Assembly: GCA_030062745.1 (NCBI GenBank)
Contig: CP099839.1
Location: 8,547,118 to 8,611,117, forward strand
Source: Capitulum mitella
Taxonomy: Eukaryota; Arthropoda; Thecostraca; Pollicipedomorpha; Pollicipedidae
Reading direction: 5' to 3'
Length of the DNA: 64,000 bases
The notes beneath the pieces are model-generated. The model saw nothing but the letters and a program-made list of their open reading frames with translations, had not been told where the DNA came from and made no database searches. Below, in pieces: positions 1 through 11,220 of this stretch. The first letter of the stretch is position 1. Each line of letters starts with the position of its first letter. Made by a program: the position numbers and the translations under genes.

Positions 1-630
1 GGATTGCATTTTTTTCATGCGACATCACGGGGACGATAGGATTGTTGTGTAGTCCAACAGTGAGGGATGAACCTTCATCTGAAATTAATGCAATATTAAT
101 TAATGCAATTCATCTGCAATTAATTTTACCCATGACCTGCCCTAATGCATATTCTTGTTCTCCGTAAACTGCGACCTAAAGCCGTAATTTCACTCTGTTC
201 GACGGCTTGAGCCGGCGGCACCGGGCTCAATTCAAATAATGGGCTTGGTCGGCTCGTCCCAGTTATGACCGGCAGGCCGGCCGCCACCGATCACCAGCCG
301 GATACCCGGCACCAGTTTTTACCGGCTGCGCCGCCAGGGCCGGCTCATGGGCGTGGCTATCGGGTGGCACGCGGCAGCATGTTTTTTTGGTCTTCTTCAC
401 ACCAAACACTGACGGCATGGATAATAGACGTGTAGGGAATGCCGCCCAGGAGAGCCATGGCGACTGCTGATTGGATCTTTTCCAGCGCTCGCGAGCCTCC
501 GGTCGCCACTGCAAAACATACCTCGTTAGTCAGCTGCATCGTAATCAACATATCGAGATCGAATGAGACGAGGTGCAAACAGACTCACCCTGTTTCACGG
601 AAGTAAAACGAAGGCCAGCATTCTGGCTGC
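1..630. other. Upstream intergenic DNA, no gene seen
   Basis: No open frame here resembles a known protein. A GC-rich patch at about 200-360 is rich in CCGG and GGCCGG words and is open on the minus strand only because of its composition. The stretch lies immediately upstream of a TATA box at 631, so its right end probably contains the proximal promoter of the first cuticle protein gene. I could not identify specific factor sites in it. Confidence 0.5.
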
Positions 631-637
631 TATAAAT
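631..637 (+). promoter_or_regulatory. TATA box of cuticle protein gene 1
   Basis: TATAAAT lies 59 bases upstream of the start codon at 690. The stretch at about 655-662 (ATCATCACTC) is a reasonable initiator region some 25-30 bases downstream, giving a short 5' leader. Cuticle protein genes of arthropods commonly use TATA promoters, and the second cuticle gene of this window also has one. Confidence 0.75.
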
Positions 638-689
638 GACAGCAACAGCCTCAGATCATCACTCCCCACAGCAACGCACCAGCATCAAC

Positions 690-2003
690 ATGCGGGCACT
701 GGTAAGAGACTCGAACAGGTCGCCTGAATGGGCTATTCACTTCATAATTTCGCAGCCACTTGTATTTTGTGTCCATTGTCAACATCTCAAGAGCAATATA
801 TCCTTTATCTCACGACCCCATTCGCTATCAGTTTTGAGCATCCGTGAATGAGCTTAAACGTAATGTGCTTAATGCCTTGCAAGAGTAATAATGATTCACA
901 CGCAGAAGTATTTATGCAAGGATGTTCGCTGCGCAATGCAGCGTTTTTTGAGGCGGTAATGTAAACGTCGCGCGGCTTACCACACCGCCCGACCTCTCCG
1001 CTAGATTCTCTGCACGCTGGTCGTGGCCGCTCGCGCCTTCTACGCTTCACCGGCGCTCGGAGCTCGATTCAGCTACGGCTACACGGCCGCCTCCCCCGTC
1101 TTCGGCGGTCTCGGCTTCACCCGGGCGCACGCTGCTGCCCCCCTCATCGGCGGCCTCGGCCTCACCCGGGCGCACGCCGCCGCTCCCTTCGTCAGCGGTC
1201 TCGGCTTCACCAGAGCGCATGCCGCTCCCCTGGACACGGTCACCCAGTCGCACTCGCAGGATGAGCTGGGCCAGTACACCTTCGGCTATGCCTCGGGTAA
1301 TTCGGCCCGGAAGGAAATGAAGACCGCCGACGGCGTGGTCCGCGGCTCCTACAGCTACATCGACTCCTTCGGCATCCCGCAGAAGGTCAACTACGTGGCC
1401 GACGCTCTGGGCTTCCGCGTGGCGGCCACCAACCTGCCGGTGGCGCCGCTCCGGCGCAAGAGGAGCCTGCTCCGCGGAGCGCCGCTCGCCCTGGGCATGA
1501 GGGCAGCTCCTCTGGGCCTCGCGATGGGCGCCGCTCCCCTGGCCATGGGCGTGCGTGCTGCCCCGCTCGCCATGGGCTTCCGCTCGTACGCCCCGGCGCG
1601 TGGCTTCGCATACAGCGTCAACTCCGTCAATCCGATGGTCACGCCGCGGGCCATGCTGGCCGCCAAGCCAGTGCTGGCCACTGGCGCCATGATGGCTCCA
1701 ATGGGCACGCTCGGCATCCGCGCCGCCGTGGGCGTGGCCTCGCCGGCTTCGGGCAGTGCCCAGCACCATTCCCAGGACGAGCTCGGCCAGTACAACTACG
1801 GCTACGCCGACATGAATTCGGCCAAGAAGGAGATGAAGACCGCCGACGGCGTGGTCCGCGGCTCTTACAGCTACACCGACTCTTTCGGCATCCCGCAGAA
1901 GGTCAACTACGTGGCCGACGCCCTCGGCTTCCGCGTGGCGGCCACCAACCTGCCGGTGGCGCCGGCGCCGGTCGCCCCCGTCGCCGCCCGGATATGGGGT
2001 TGA
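690..2003 (+). CDS. RR-type cuticle protein with two chitin-binding domains
   Basis: Structural protein expected to be secreted and to bind chitin in the exoskeleton. Exon 1 is 690-701 (ATG CGG GCA CTG, then GTAAGA). The intron is 702-1004 (ends CTAG) and exon 2 is 1005-2003 with a TGA stop. The product is about 336 aa. Residues 1-15 (MRALILCTLVVAARA) form a signal peptide cut after A-R-A. Three imperfect 15-residue repeats around GFTRAHAAAP follow at about residues 40-80. Two nearly identical chitin_bind_4 / Rebers-Riddiford domains lie at about 87-152 and 258-324, with the signature G-x-Y-x-F-x-Y, D-G-V-V-x-G-S-Y-S-Y, and Y-V-A-D-x-x-G-F. They are separated by an Ala/Pro/Gly/Met linker with repeated APLAMG words. 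The GTG at 1023 that begins the long open frame is internal, not the start. The start is chosen from the split signal peptide, which matches cuticle gene 2 exactly in structure. No AATAAA is evident close to the stop. Confidence 0.92.
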
Positions 2004-4590
2004 ATGACGTCAATGTGGCTGCGGGGCCGTTATACAGAGTGGGCTTAAAGCCAGGTCACATAGGCGGATATGCGTAACTTAACTAAGCGACATGGTCAGT
2101 ATGCTCTCCTTTATTAGCGATCTACAGTTTGAGCGTTTGCGAAATTGCAATGAACACGATGCAGTAACTGAACATCTCTGGCAATGCTGGCACAAAAATT
2201 AGTAGTAATATTACCTCTATGTCCAGACTTTATATGCCCACCCTGTAGACATGTGACCGGGGAGGAACTGAGTCACCAGCAGAGATGTACCCTTCACAGC
2301 ATGTTGATGCTTTGGGGAGTGGAAGCATCAATAGGGCCCCCTACAAGCCAGTTTTGTTGCCATAGTCATCAACATCTACGTTTGCTTCTTCACTTCCTCA
2401 CTCGTTTCTGTTCGTACAACGTTTTGTGGCGCCGGGTTCAAATGGCATTGTCTGTCCTAGCCATGCTAGTCGAGGCGATGGTTTTTGTATCCTAAGCGTA
2501 AATATTTTTGGATGCTATCTAATTCAAGTATCCAGTTTCTACTCTGACCGCCTTCTGTTCTTTGTCTATGCCACCTGTTGTGTTCTTAATTCAAAAATGC
2601 GATAAATGCCACCCGTCCAGCGCCTCAAACAAAAATGCCAATGAAGTACCCCGCTTCATTTTTGTGTGCAAATCGACAACAAAACCGCAAAAAATACACC
2701 GATCAACGACAAATCATGACGTTTCTTGTCCAAAGGACTGAAATGGTTCGGACTAGACCATGTCACTGACACATGGCCAGCGCGAACAAAGCACGCAGCT
2801 CGTATCAGGGCGCAAATCACAAACCTGTGCCGCCACACAGGAAATTGCCACGGCGCCCGCCGCAGACCGTTGGATCCGGATAGTGTTGTCTGGCATGTAA
2901 TGACATTTGCCACTTGGCACGCATCGGTAGACCGACCTTCATGCAACTCCGTCCAGCTAGCGACGACTGCTGCGACATCCGACAGGACAGCCAGCACCTG
3001 AACTATTAAACGCACGACAACGAAACAACACTCGAATGAAAGCTGTCGCCAAAACAAGGCTTTGAGAAGGGAGAAGTGCCGATCGGCAGGGTGTGGTTTT
3101 GTTTCACACCAGGCCAAAATTTCAGCAACCAATTAAAGTTCTGATAACGGCTTTTGTGGGTCATCACGTCCCACTGTAATGAAAGCCCGTGTCCCAAAGA
3201 TCAGTCAAGCAAGGACGTTTATCAGGGAAATTTCAGTTTCAGTCTCAACTTCAGTTTAACGAATCAGTCATTCAAGTCTACAAATATGCGATTTCAGCTT
3301 TTCAAATATGAAGCGGGGCAATGACAAAAAGAGCAAATAAATGTAAGACAAGACTGCAGAAAATGTCATAAACGGAGACAATGAATAAAAAGACATGCAA
3401 ACCAATGAAAGGAAGATCCAGGTAGTCAAACGTTGCACCTTAGAGCATCTTCAGAAGCAGTGTTCATATAGCCGCAGTTTGTTACATCACGCTCTCTGGA
3501 TTGAAATAAAAAAAACACGATGGCTTCGAGAGTGAATATTAGGCCAAAATACTGTGCCCGTTTTCTTCTAAAGCGAGCAGACACAACATGACGGCAGACG
3601 ACGGTGAATGGGAAACAGAACATCGCTATTTTGTCTCATAGGTCTCAGAAAACTAGAAAAGCCAAGGTGCATTCCCGACGGCATGCAAAACTGTTGGCCA
3701 GAATCGCCTGCCGAGGAAAGCAAGAAGGTGAAAAGTCCCGACGGCTGTTCTCTGGCCTCGACAATAAGTGACGCACTGCTGCAGAAGCAACTCGCAGCAC
3801 ACTCTGTGGATTCAAGCAAGGCTGCGGAACCCCCTTTGCTAACGTGCCGGACGTTTTCCTCGCCGAAATAAAAACACGTGCAGGCATAACAGTTCATGCT
3901 CGCTGCTTCGTGCCGTCATGCACGGACAGTAGCAGAGCTTGCAGGCCACTCTCAATGTCTGTAGAACTTTCCTTGGCCAACTACTACAACTACAGTCAAG
4001 GATACATTTTGAATCTTTTGGAGAACCTGCGCCGCTCTTCAAATTCCGGTTGAAGCTATTCACGTTTTGTATTTGTGTGGTCGTGATTCGTGACCCAGAT
4101 TCGCTTATACTTGAGCACCACCGCTTAATTCCAGCCATTTGGTGACGAATATCGGAGACTCAACAGCTTTAAAGCCGAACACTGGAACACTGATTTTCCG
4201 CAATGGCACTTCGGGATACCGGGCTCGCCACTCCCCTCCAGTGCGCCACATCCGCCACGGCCCGTCCCAATATGGCGGCCGTCCGTTCCGGGAAGGACCG
4301 GCCGCCGGGCCCTGCGGCGGCTCGCTCGCCTCGCGTGACAGCGCCGGGTGAGTCGGCCCGTCTCGCCCAGTTTGACGCGACAGTCGGCTGGCAATGGTCG
4401 AGGACCCGAGCCGCAGTTAGTCTGTTGACCCGCATGGGACAGCCATCGAGCACTCGATCTCAGATCGCCTGTGAATAACAAACCACGTAAGAAAATCTGC
4501 TTGCATGCTCAAGCGGATTTTAAACTGCAGATGTATTATAGATTTTCGTACTTAATATCGCTTCAGTATTTCATATCGTTATTCGGATTT
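2004..4590. other. Intergenic, no gene recognised
   Basis: Moderate-GC sequence 3' of cuticle gene 1. Open frames up to 158 codons occur on the minus strand (2656-3132), but none has recognisable domains, a signal peptide or splice-supported extension. The first few hundred bases probably include the 3' UTR of the cuticle gene. A more GC-rich patch at 4,200-4,470 is open in several frames and is not convincing as coding. Confidence 0.4.
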
Positions 4591-5146
4591 TAGCCCACGC
4601 AGTGGAAGGGGGTTTCACGCCAACGCACACTGGAAAGGGGGCACAAAAGTGCCCCCTCCTCCAGTCTCAGAAACGGAAAGAGTTAGAGACATGGAATTTT
4701 ATAGACAGGATGGGGCTACAACGATTTACATTGTGTGCAGTTTTCATGGTCATAGATCAATATCTTCTACGTCAAATGGAGTCGGAAAGGTCAACTCTGG
4801 ACACTCTCGGCCCGTACGGGACATTCTGTACGACTTTTCGAACGGAACGGGAAAAGGGTGTTTGTTTGGGCGTTAAAACGTGGAATACGACTATTTCTTT
4901 CCATTCATCTCACGTCTTCACTGAGAATTTTTGGCCGAGGTTATTTCAGATCATTGACCAATGGCGCAGGGGTGTCGATTTCCGTAAATGATTAGGTGGG
5001 CCGCGCCGAGGGCTCGACAACCTAACCTCCCCCCAAATGTGGGTTTCCCAACGTCTTTAGCTCACCTTATTGTGGCCAACGAGAAATTTAAAGTTTTTCC
5101 GCTACTATTTATTAAGTAAAAATTGCATTTATCGTCAAGTAGATGG

Positions 5147-5149
<3 letters not shown>

Positions 5150-5182
<33 letters not shown>
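5150..5182. repeat. (TA)n microsatellite
   Basis: About 16 uninterrupted AT dinucleotides, flanked by ordinary sequence. The Tyr/Ile runs in overlapping open frames come from this tract. Confidence 0.95.
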
Positions 5183-5185
<3 letters not shown>

Positions 5186-5651
5186 AAAAATATAGATATG
5201 TACATCGCTTTAGATTTTGTCCTTTGTTTTCTGCCCATCTCTTATCTATTGCGGCCGTTATTCTTTTCGTTATTTGTACTTCTTTCCCTTTTAAACCAGC
5301 AGAAAATAATGGATGGGCCCAAACCAACATTTGAGGGGCCCAAAGCAACACTGAGTGGGCCATGGCTCTCTCAAATGAATACAAATCGACACTCCTGCTA
5401 TGGCGTCATTTTTTCGACTTTTGCAGATCAGATTTCGAGGAACACGGGATAGCTTGAATGTGAATAAGGTCCCTACACGCATCTTTTGGCGTATTTTCAG
5501 TGAAGGCAGCCAACTGTGGTACATTTGGTCACTTTCAGCGTTTATATTTGCGTATGTATGTATATCTATATAATTATATACATGCACATATCAATGTGCA
5601 TGATGATCTGTGTGCCAAACGCGTTTTAATTACGATCTTTGAATTTCTTTG

Positions 5652-6070
5652 AATGCATATTTCATACGAATCGACCTATTGCAAAGCAAATCTGGACCAG
5701 GTCACAAAATAGTTGCCCTTGACCTTTGATGACAGTGACCTGAAATGACCCTGGTATTTATAAGCGTATCCATGTGCGCACACGTGTTTTTATTAGGGTC
5801 TTTGAATACATATTTCATACAAATCGACATGTCGCAAAGCAAATCCGGGCCAGGTCAAAAAAAAATACTTGACCTTGACCTTTGATGACCTTGACCTTTA
5901 CTGACCATGATATAAGTAAGGGTATCAGTGGCGCACACATGTTCTTATTATGGTCTTTGAATACATATGTCATACAATACAACATGTTGCAAAGCAAATC
6001 TAGACCAGGTCACAAGCTCGTTGACCTTGGCCTTGGTGACCTTGACCCGTACTGACACTGGCTTTGGTCT
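5652..6070 (+). repeat. 155-bp tandem repeat, about 2.7 copies
   Basis: Units begin at 5652, 5805 and 5960, giving periods of 153 and 155 bases. Each starts AATRCATATNTCATAC and continues with a conserved GCAAAGCAAATC..(A/G)CCAGGTCA segment, a block rich in TGACCT/TGACCTTGA, and TTATTANGGTCTTTG at the end. A partial copy of the unit's end precedes 5652 (about 5,620-5,650). The TGACCT blocks are the most repetitive part of the unit and resemble nuclear-receptor half-sites (AGGTCA) on the minus strand. Confidence 0.85.
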
Positions 6071-6600
6071 TGGTGGATCCATCACTTATGCCCGAATGAC
6101 GTCGCGTGATTATATTCAAACGGTAATCTTAAGCAGGACGCTGGTCCTTTCACAAAGTTCCCACTTGTCAGCGACAACCGTCGTTTTCGTTGCTTGTCTG
6201 ACTTCAAATGCTCAAAGCTTCGAAAATTTTCCGGCCCATTTTCGATTTTTCTGCGTCAGTCGACGAGTTATTCAATTGCCATAAATGCCACAAAGTAGCA
6301 GCAACCAGGTCCGATCCGTTCCCGAGATATCCAAGAAAAACAGGTGGGAGGGGCACAAAAAGACCCCCTCCAATGCGCGTGTTAAAACTCGTTTTACGCC
6401 ATAAAGCCGTCGGTCGGAAACGTCTGTGCAGACCGTGCTGACGACCATTGCGCATTTCTGCGTTCCTCCGCATTTCTCTGCAGACGCACGCGTAAGAACG
6501 GAAGAGGGGGTGGGGACGAGACTGCGGAAGCCATGGCTTCCACGTTTTTGGAACTTCAACATTAACTCTACGGGGAAAACGTCTTCGACTACCCCCCACA

Positions 6601-9230
6601 CACGGACACTTTTTTGGGTGTTCCTACTCTCCCGTCGCTATATTTTCTAAATGAAAGGATCATAGATATTATTCAGTAATTATACGCGGAAAAGAGAATG
6701 CAGGCAAAGGAAAGGCTGTTTACGTCTCCTCATATGCGATCCTCTGTTCGCCACATCCGAAATAAAGGGCTCCAAGTTCTGCCCTGCTTATGTCGTGTCT
6801 GGTGTTTCGCGCTGCTTTCGAAAACAGCTTGTTCAAACCCAACAGTTATGACATGAACAAAGTGCATCGAGTCTTGCGTCCCATGCAGTCATCAAAGATC
6901 AGTTACTGTGTCGCAGCCTTTGTTTGTTCATGGCAAGACCCTCATGACACTCATGAATATTGTACCATAAAAACGTTCCGGAGAATGCAAAGTCTAGAGG
7001 GCCTTCGAGGGTCGTGTAGACTCGTGTCACTTCTCGTCTAAAAATTTCAAGTCAGTACACTGACCCATGACGTCTCTCGGGGGCATGTCATGGAGAAATC
7101 ACCTTATGGTCACGGTCCTCATCGGATAACGTATGTTCAAAGTGTTAAACGTTACTAAGTGTCGCAGAATTGTAAATGTGAATGTTATTTATGGTGTCAA
7201 TGGCCTCTACATTGTAGTGCTTACTCGTTTCAAGGTAATCTTGGGTCATAGTCATGAATGGGAGTAACTGGTCCTTTTGACCTTTTGTCGACCTTGGAGA
7301 TGTCTTGATTTAATGGGAAACGTTGATTCTTATAACAATAATAGTTTGGGTCCTTACTTAACGACAGAAGTGCTTAAGGTTCCCTGAAAAATACCTTATA
7401 GTTCACGTCTTACAGAATCCAATGAAAACTAGAATTCACCGGTATGATCTTTAAGATCGCCTCTACACTTACTGTGTAACCAAAGAGGGCCAAACGGGAT
7501 ATTGTCGTGTACTTCAAAGGCCGAGCTATATGTTTCATCTCATTTTATCGCTACATCAATTTATTTCATCGCTCCGTCAGCATCACGTCAGGTCTGGAAA
7601 TGGCCGGTAGACCTGCGCTCGATTCCAGAGGAATCAGAGCCGAATCCAGATTCGCTTCCGTTGGGTCCGGAATTGGATGCGGAATCGATTCAGTTGGGAG
7701 ATGTATTGAGTCGGACTTGGAACTGATCCGGTTAGTCTAAAGAAACACTGGAATCGGAAGCGAATCAAACGACAAAATGTCTGATCTCGTTTTTTATCAC
7801 AGTGTAACCTACCACTGCTTTGCTGTCAAAAGGGGGTATATACAACCATTAACAGTCATGCATGTATATGCATAAAGACTTTGGGAACAGTTTTGGGCAG
7901 CTCCATGTCAATGGTCTGTTTATGGTGACATGGGCTGAACATTGCCTGTCAGGTAGGAAGACAGGTAATTGGGAATGAGGCTGTGCTCCAAAATATAGAA
8001 CAATTAACATCAGATCAAAGGGTCTTCAACTCAAGGCAAGACAAAGAAGTAAGAAAAGGATACACAGATATCTCTGGTACACCAGTTTCCTGGGGGACAG
8101 TGAGTAGGTTCTAGGTAATGTTATCATACCTCTACTTACTTTCACCGCTTCACAGGTTTTTGCCTGGTGACGGATGTCAATTGCTTTTGAACTGACGCAT
8201 GTCGCAAGAACGCCACAGCTGTACGTCGTACATAGTGCGTAAATAGAGCGTAAATACTTATTCTTACTGCCTTAAGTCATACGTATTTGGCTGGTGACGA
8301 ATGTTGTGAATGACTCCAGGCATGTCGCGTGGGAGCCAGAACTGTACATTGTAAATAACTCCCATCTGCCGACTGCTCCAGTTCAAAAGACCAGGACATC
8401 GTGTTTGATGCATTTACAAGTCTTTAGGCCTTGGCGTGCATGACTATGGCTTTAGGGCGCTCCGACTACTAGGTCATATGGCTTGGGCCCTGGTGAGCGG
8501 TGAAAGGCAATAGAGATGATCTGTCGGGAGGAACGTCTCAAAAAGTGGGCGGGAGGGGGACAGGAGCCCATCTGGCTTCTGAAGGCGGTGCTGTGAATGA
8601 TCACCTTAGGGACGGTTAATGTTAAACAACGCAAAGCAGGCGTTGCCCCCACGGGCACCTCTCCTGCATCTAGGATCATCACAACCCGCCAAACAGCTAG
8701 CCTAGCTGCACGGCTGAGAACTTTCACTTCAGGCAGTGTTTTAGTGACGCTAGGCAATGATTGATAATGTGGCGCATGAGCATGACTCTCGAGAAGCTGG
8801 CAGAACTGCTGCGTCCAGGTTAATTAGTCAAAGGTGAATACTGCTAGGTATATGCCTATGTGTGAGAATGTTTATCCGTGATTCTATATATACATAGGTT
8901 ATTTTCTACATATACGTCAACGGTAAGATTTTGACCGAGCGCTTACTTCGAGGGAAAATAATCGTAATAGTGGTTGCATAGCGCATGCAGTGCAATATTG
9001 ATACGTAGTTCTTATCATTTCAGCCGAAAAACCTGAAACACACATTATTATCCCGAAACAGATTGCTTCGTCTCTGCCATGCCAGCCACCAGACGCTGGC
9101 GTAGGAATTGTTGACGTTTCTGCGTTAAATAGTTTGTTTACGTGAGATCTCGACGCTGATTGGTCGTCGGTCGGACTCAAGGTCTGATGAAGAGTAATAA
9201 AAAAGGCTCGGAAATAACTAATATGTGATA
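6601..9230. other. Intergenic, no gene recognised; one GGAATC-rich patch
   Basis: No credible coding region; the longest open frame is 101 codons (8452-8757, minus) with no known motif. At about 7,600-7,770 the DNA is built from degenerate GGAATC/GATTCC words (for example GCGGAATCGATTC), matching a patch at 10,655-10,815. The rest is ordinary unique-looking sequence. Confidence 0.4.
7600..7770. repeat. GGAATC/GATTCC-rich degenerate short-word repeat
   Basis: Multiple spaced GGAAT(C/T)G, GATTC and CGATTC words, including the palindrome-like GGAATCGATTC. The same vocabulary recurs at 10,655-10,815, so this is a dispersed simple-repeat-derived family and not a coding sequence, although it is open in two frames. 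Confidence 0.65.
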
Positions 9231-9506
9231 TAAATTATCCTTAGAATGAAAAAATAGCAATAATAACAATAATAACAGTGATAATAATTAAACAATAATA
9301 AAAGCTAAAATAAGAATAAAAATAATAATAAAGCCAAAAATATTACAAATATGGAAAAGTAAATTTGTAAATGAAAAATACATCAAGGAAATAATTAAAA
9401 AGCAAAGAAATAAAATCCCTGAAAGAGAAACCAAGGATGAAATTGGAAAATATTAGCAAGCGAAATAAAACAATAAAAAAATATTTTACCTTACATAGTA
9501 ACCTAA
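9231..9506. repeat. A-rich AAT/AATAA low-complexity tract
   Basis: Roughly 280 bases dominated by AATAAT and AAAATAA words, directly preceding the telomere-like array. Confidence 0.8.
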
Positions 9507-9635
9507 CCTAATCTAACCTAACTTAACTTAGCCTAACCTAACATAACCTAACCTAACCTAACCTAACCTAACCTAACCTAACCTAACCTAACTTAACTCA
9601 ACCTAGCCCGGCATAGCCCAACCTAGCAACCTAAT
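9507..9635. repeat. Interstitial telomere-like (CCTAA)n array
   Basis: About nine consecutive perfect AACCT/CCTAA pentamers (9,545-9,592), flanked by degenerate versions (ACTTA, CCTAAT, AGCCC). CCTAA is the complement of TTAGG, the ancestral arthropod telomere repeat. Flanking DNA continues on both sides, so this is an internal array and not a chromosome end. Smaller degenerate arrays occur at 28,986-29,115 and 29,757-29,812. Confidence 0.9.
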
Positions 9636-11220
9636 TTAATCAAACGAGTATTAAATGCCATAATTTAATAATACTGATATCAGATATCCCAACAATTATC
9701 TAATACAATAATATAATGGCGTAATAACTGAGGAGTTCCTCCAAGTTCGATTTCTGGCGACGGAATATAATTTTCAAATATATGACGTCAATAGTCGTTT
9801 GAAGATGCATGTACACATCCTTGCTGTCAATAACTTTAACTTTTGCGGCACTACATTTTCCGCCGCGGAATAATGTTGTTCTCCGACAGCCGACTCTAGT
9901 ACGGTATTCCTGTTGGTACATTATTGTTTCGATTTTGTTGGTGTTTTTTAGAAATTCGGGTGGTGGAAAGTATGATTAGAAACAGGAAAATACATTCTTT
10001 ATATTGGTGGAAACCACTCATAGGACTGTCTGGGATTTCGTCGGGCAGAAAGTTACCGTTAGCTGATATATATTTATATGTATGTATGACATATACACCA
10101 TCCTGCGTGAGGTGAGTCAAGTAAGAGACATAGCGCATGACACAACTGAGAAGTTTGAATACTCGTGATTGAAATTTATGGTTTCGGTTACTGCGGATAG
10201 GGGTAACGTTTTGTGTAAAAATAAGGGGGCGGGAAGGGCCAAGGGCCTCAGCACCTAACGTTTCCCCAATGAGTTTGTCCACGAATTTAGTTGCCTTATT
10301 TTGATCGACATTAATTTTCAGTTTTAATTTTTGGTCTTGATTTACCACCTACAGAGCTTTCTTCCTCTGTTTAAAACCGATGGAAGATATTGGGGAGGGA
10401 ACCTGCCCAAATCACCTTGGGGGGAAGATCCACATTGGGAGGCCATAACTGCTGCCAAAGAATATAGTAGTAATTGACCGCTGGTAGCTGTACGTTTACC
10501 TACCTGATTATTGATATTCTTATATTTATATGTGTAGATGCATGCGATGTATGCTTACATTTACATATATCCATATGTACATACACACATTATATATATA
10601 TGATATTGGTTACATTGATCTGTATAATACTATGGTCGTGCTGCATTTACAGTATTCAGTGGAATCAGATTTGGATTCGGAATCAGACAGTTTCAGGCGC
10701 ATTGGAATTGGATTCGGAATCGATTCCACTTGTAATTGGTTGCTTGGAACTGGATTTGGATTCGGAGTTATTGCCTCGTTATGGAGTCGGAATCGATTCT
10801 GGTCAAGCGGAATCAAGCACAAGTTTGATGGCCGGGTGGTGGTACGTTCCGGTCCCCTGTGCTGTCGAAGGTGGTGGAATAATGAATAATGTAAAAAGTT
10901 AAGGTGTTGTAGATTAAACAATGGCGAATGAACGATAATGATCTGCCATTAATCTTTTTCGGCTTTTTCCTGCGTGTAGTTCCGGGCTGTAAAAAGCCGC
11001 TGGGGCCAGGGACGCCAAGTGCTTCATCTGTGGCCGAGTTTCTATGCGAGGAAAACCACGTAATGCTGTTGGACATACCAGGGGTGTTTCTTCCTTCACA
11101 GTGTACCTCCGCTTTGTCAAATTAATGTTATGCATTACTATGCGTTCCTCTGTCGACATCGAATGCAGTATCTTCTACCACTTCAGTGTTTCATGATGCA
11201 TTTTCAATCTTCTGGACGAC
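9636..11220. other. Intergenic, no gene recognised; second GGAATC patch
   Basis: No recognisable gene. A minus-strand 150-codon frame (9896-10348) lacks motifs and has AT-rich composition like its surroundings. 10,655-10,815 repeats the GGAATCGGATTC-type vocabulary of 7,600-7,770, including GGAATCGATTCC. The region ends at the TTAA that begins the piggyBac-like element. Confidence 0.4.

Larger units (their letters stand above)
4590..6600. mobile_element. Probable dispersed repeat complex with G-run hairpin ends
   Basis: Near 4,620-4,680 there is a GGGGGCAC-AAAA-GTGCCCCC hairpin (4637-4656) followed by CAGTCTCAGAAACGG. A similar segment in inverted orientation lies at about 6,335-6,400 (GGGAGGGGCAC ... 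ACCCCCTCC). The sequence at about 6,510-6,600, read on the minus strand, resembles 22,850-22,915 (TTCCCC..GTTGATGTTCAAACTCCAAAAA..CCATGG), so this block belongs to a dispersed repeat family present at least twice here. No transposase frame is visible and element ends are uncertain. A (TA)n run and a 155-bp tandem repeat lie inside it. Confidence 0.35.

Noticed and set aside
1047-1769. 240-codon minus-strand frame
   Set aside because: Antisense to the two-domain cuticle protein; His/Arg/Gly-rich shadow.
5652-6070. CRISPR-like array
   Set aside because: Unit is 155 bases, similar throughout with no unique spacers, in a eukaryotic genome.
9507-9635. Chromosome end (telomere)
   Set aside because: Array is short, degenerate at both edges, and flanked on both sides by ordinary DNA.
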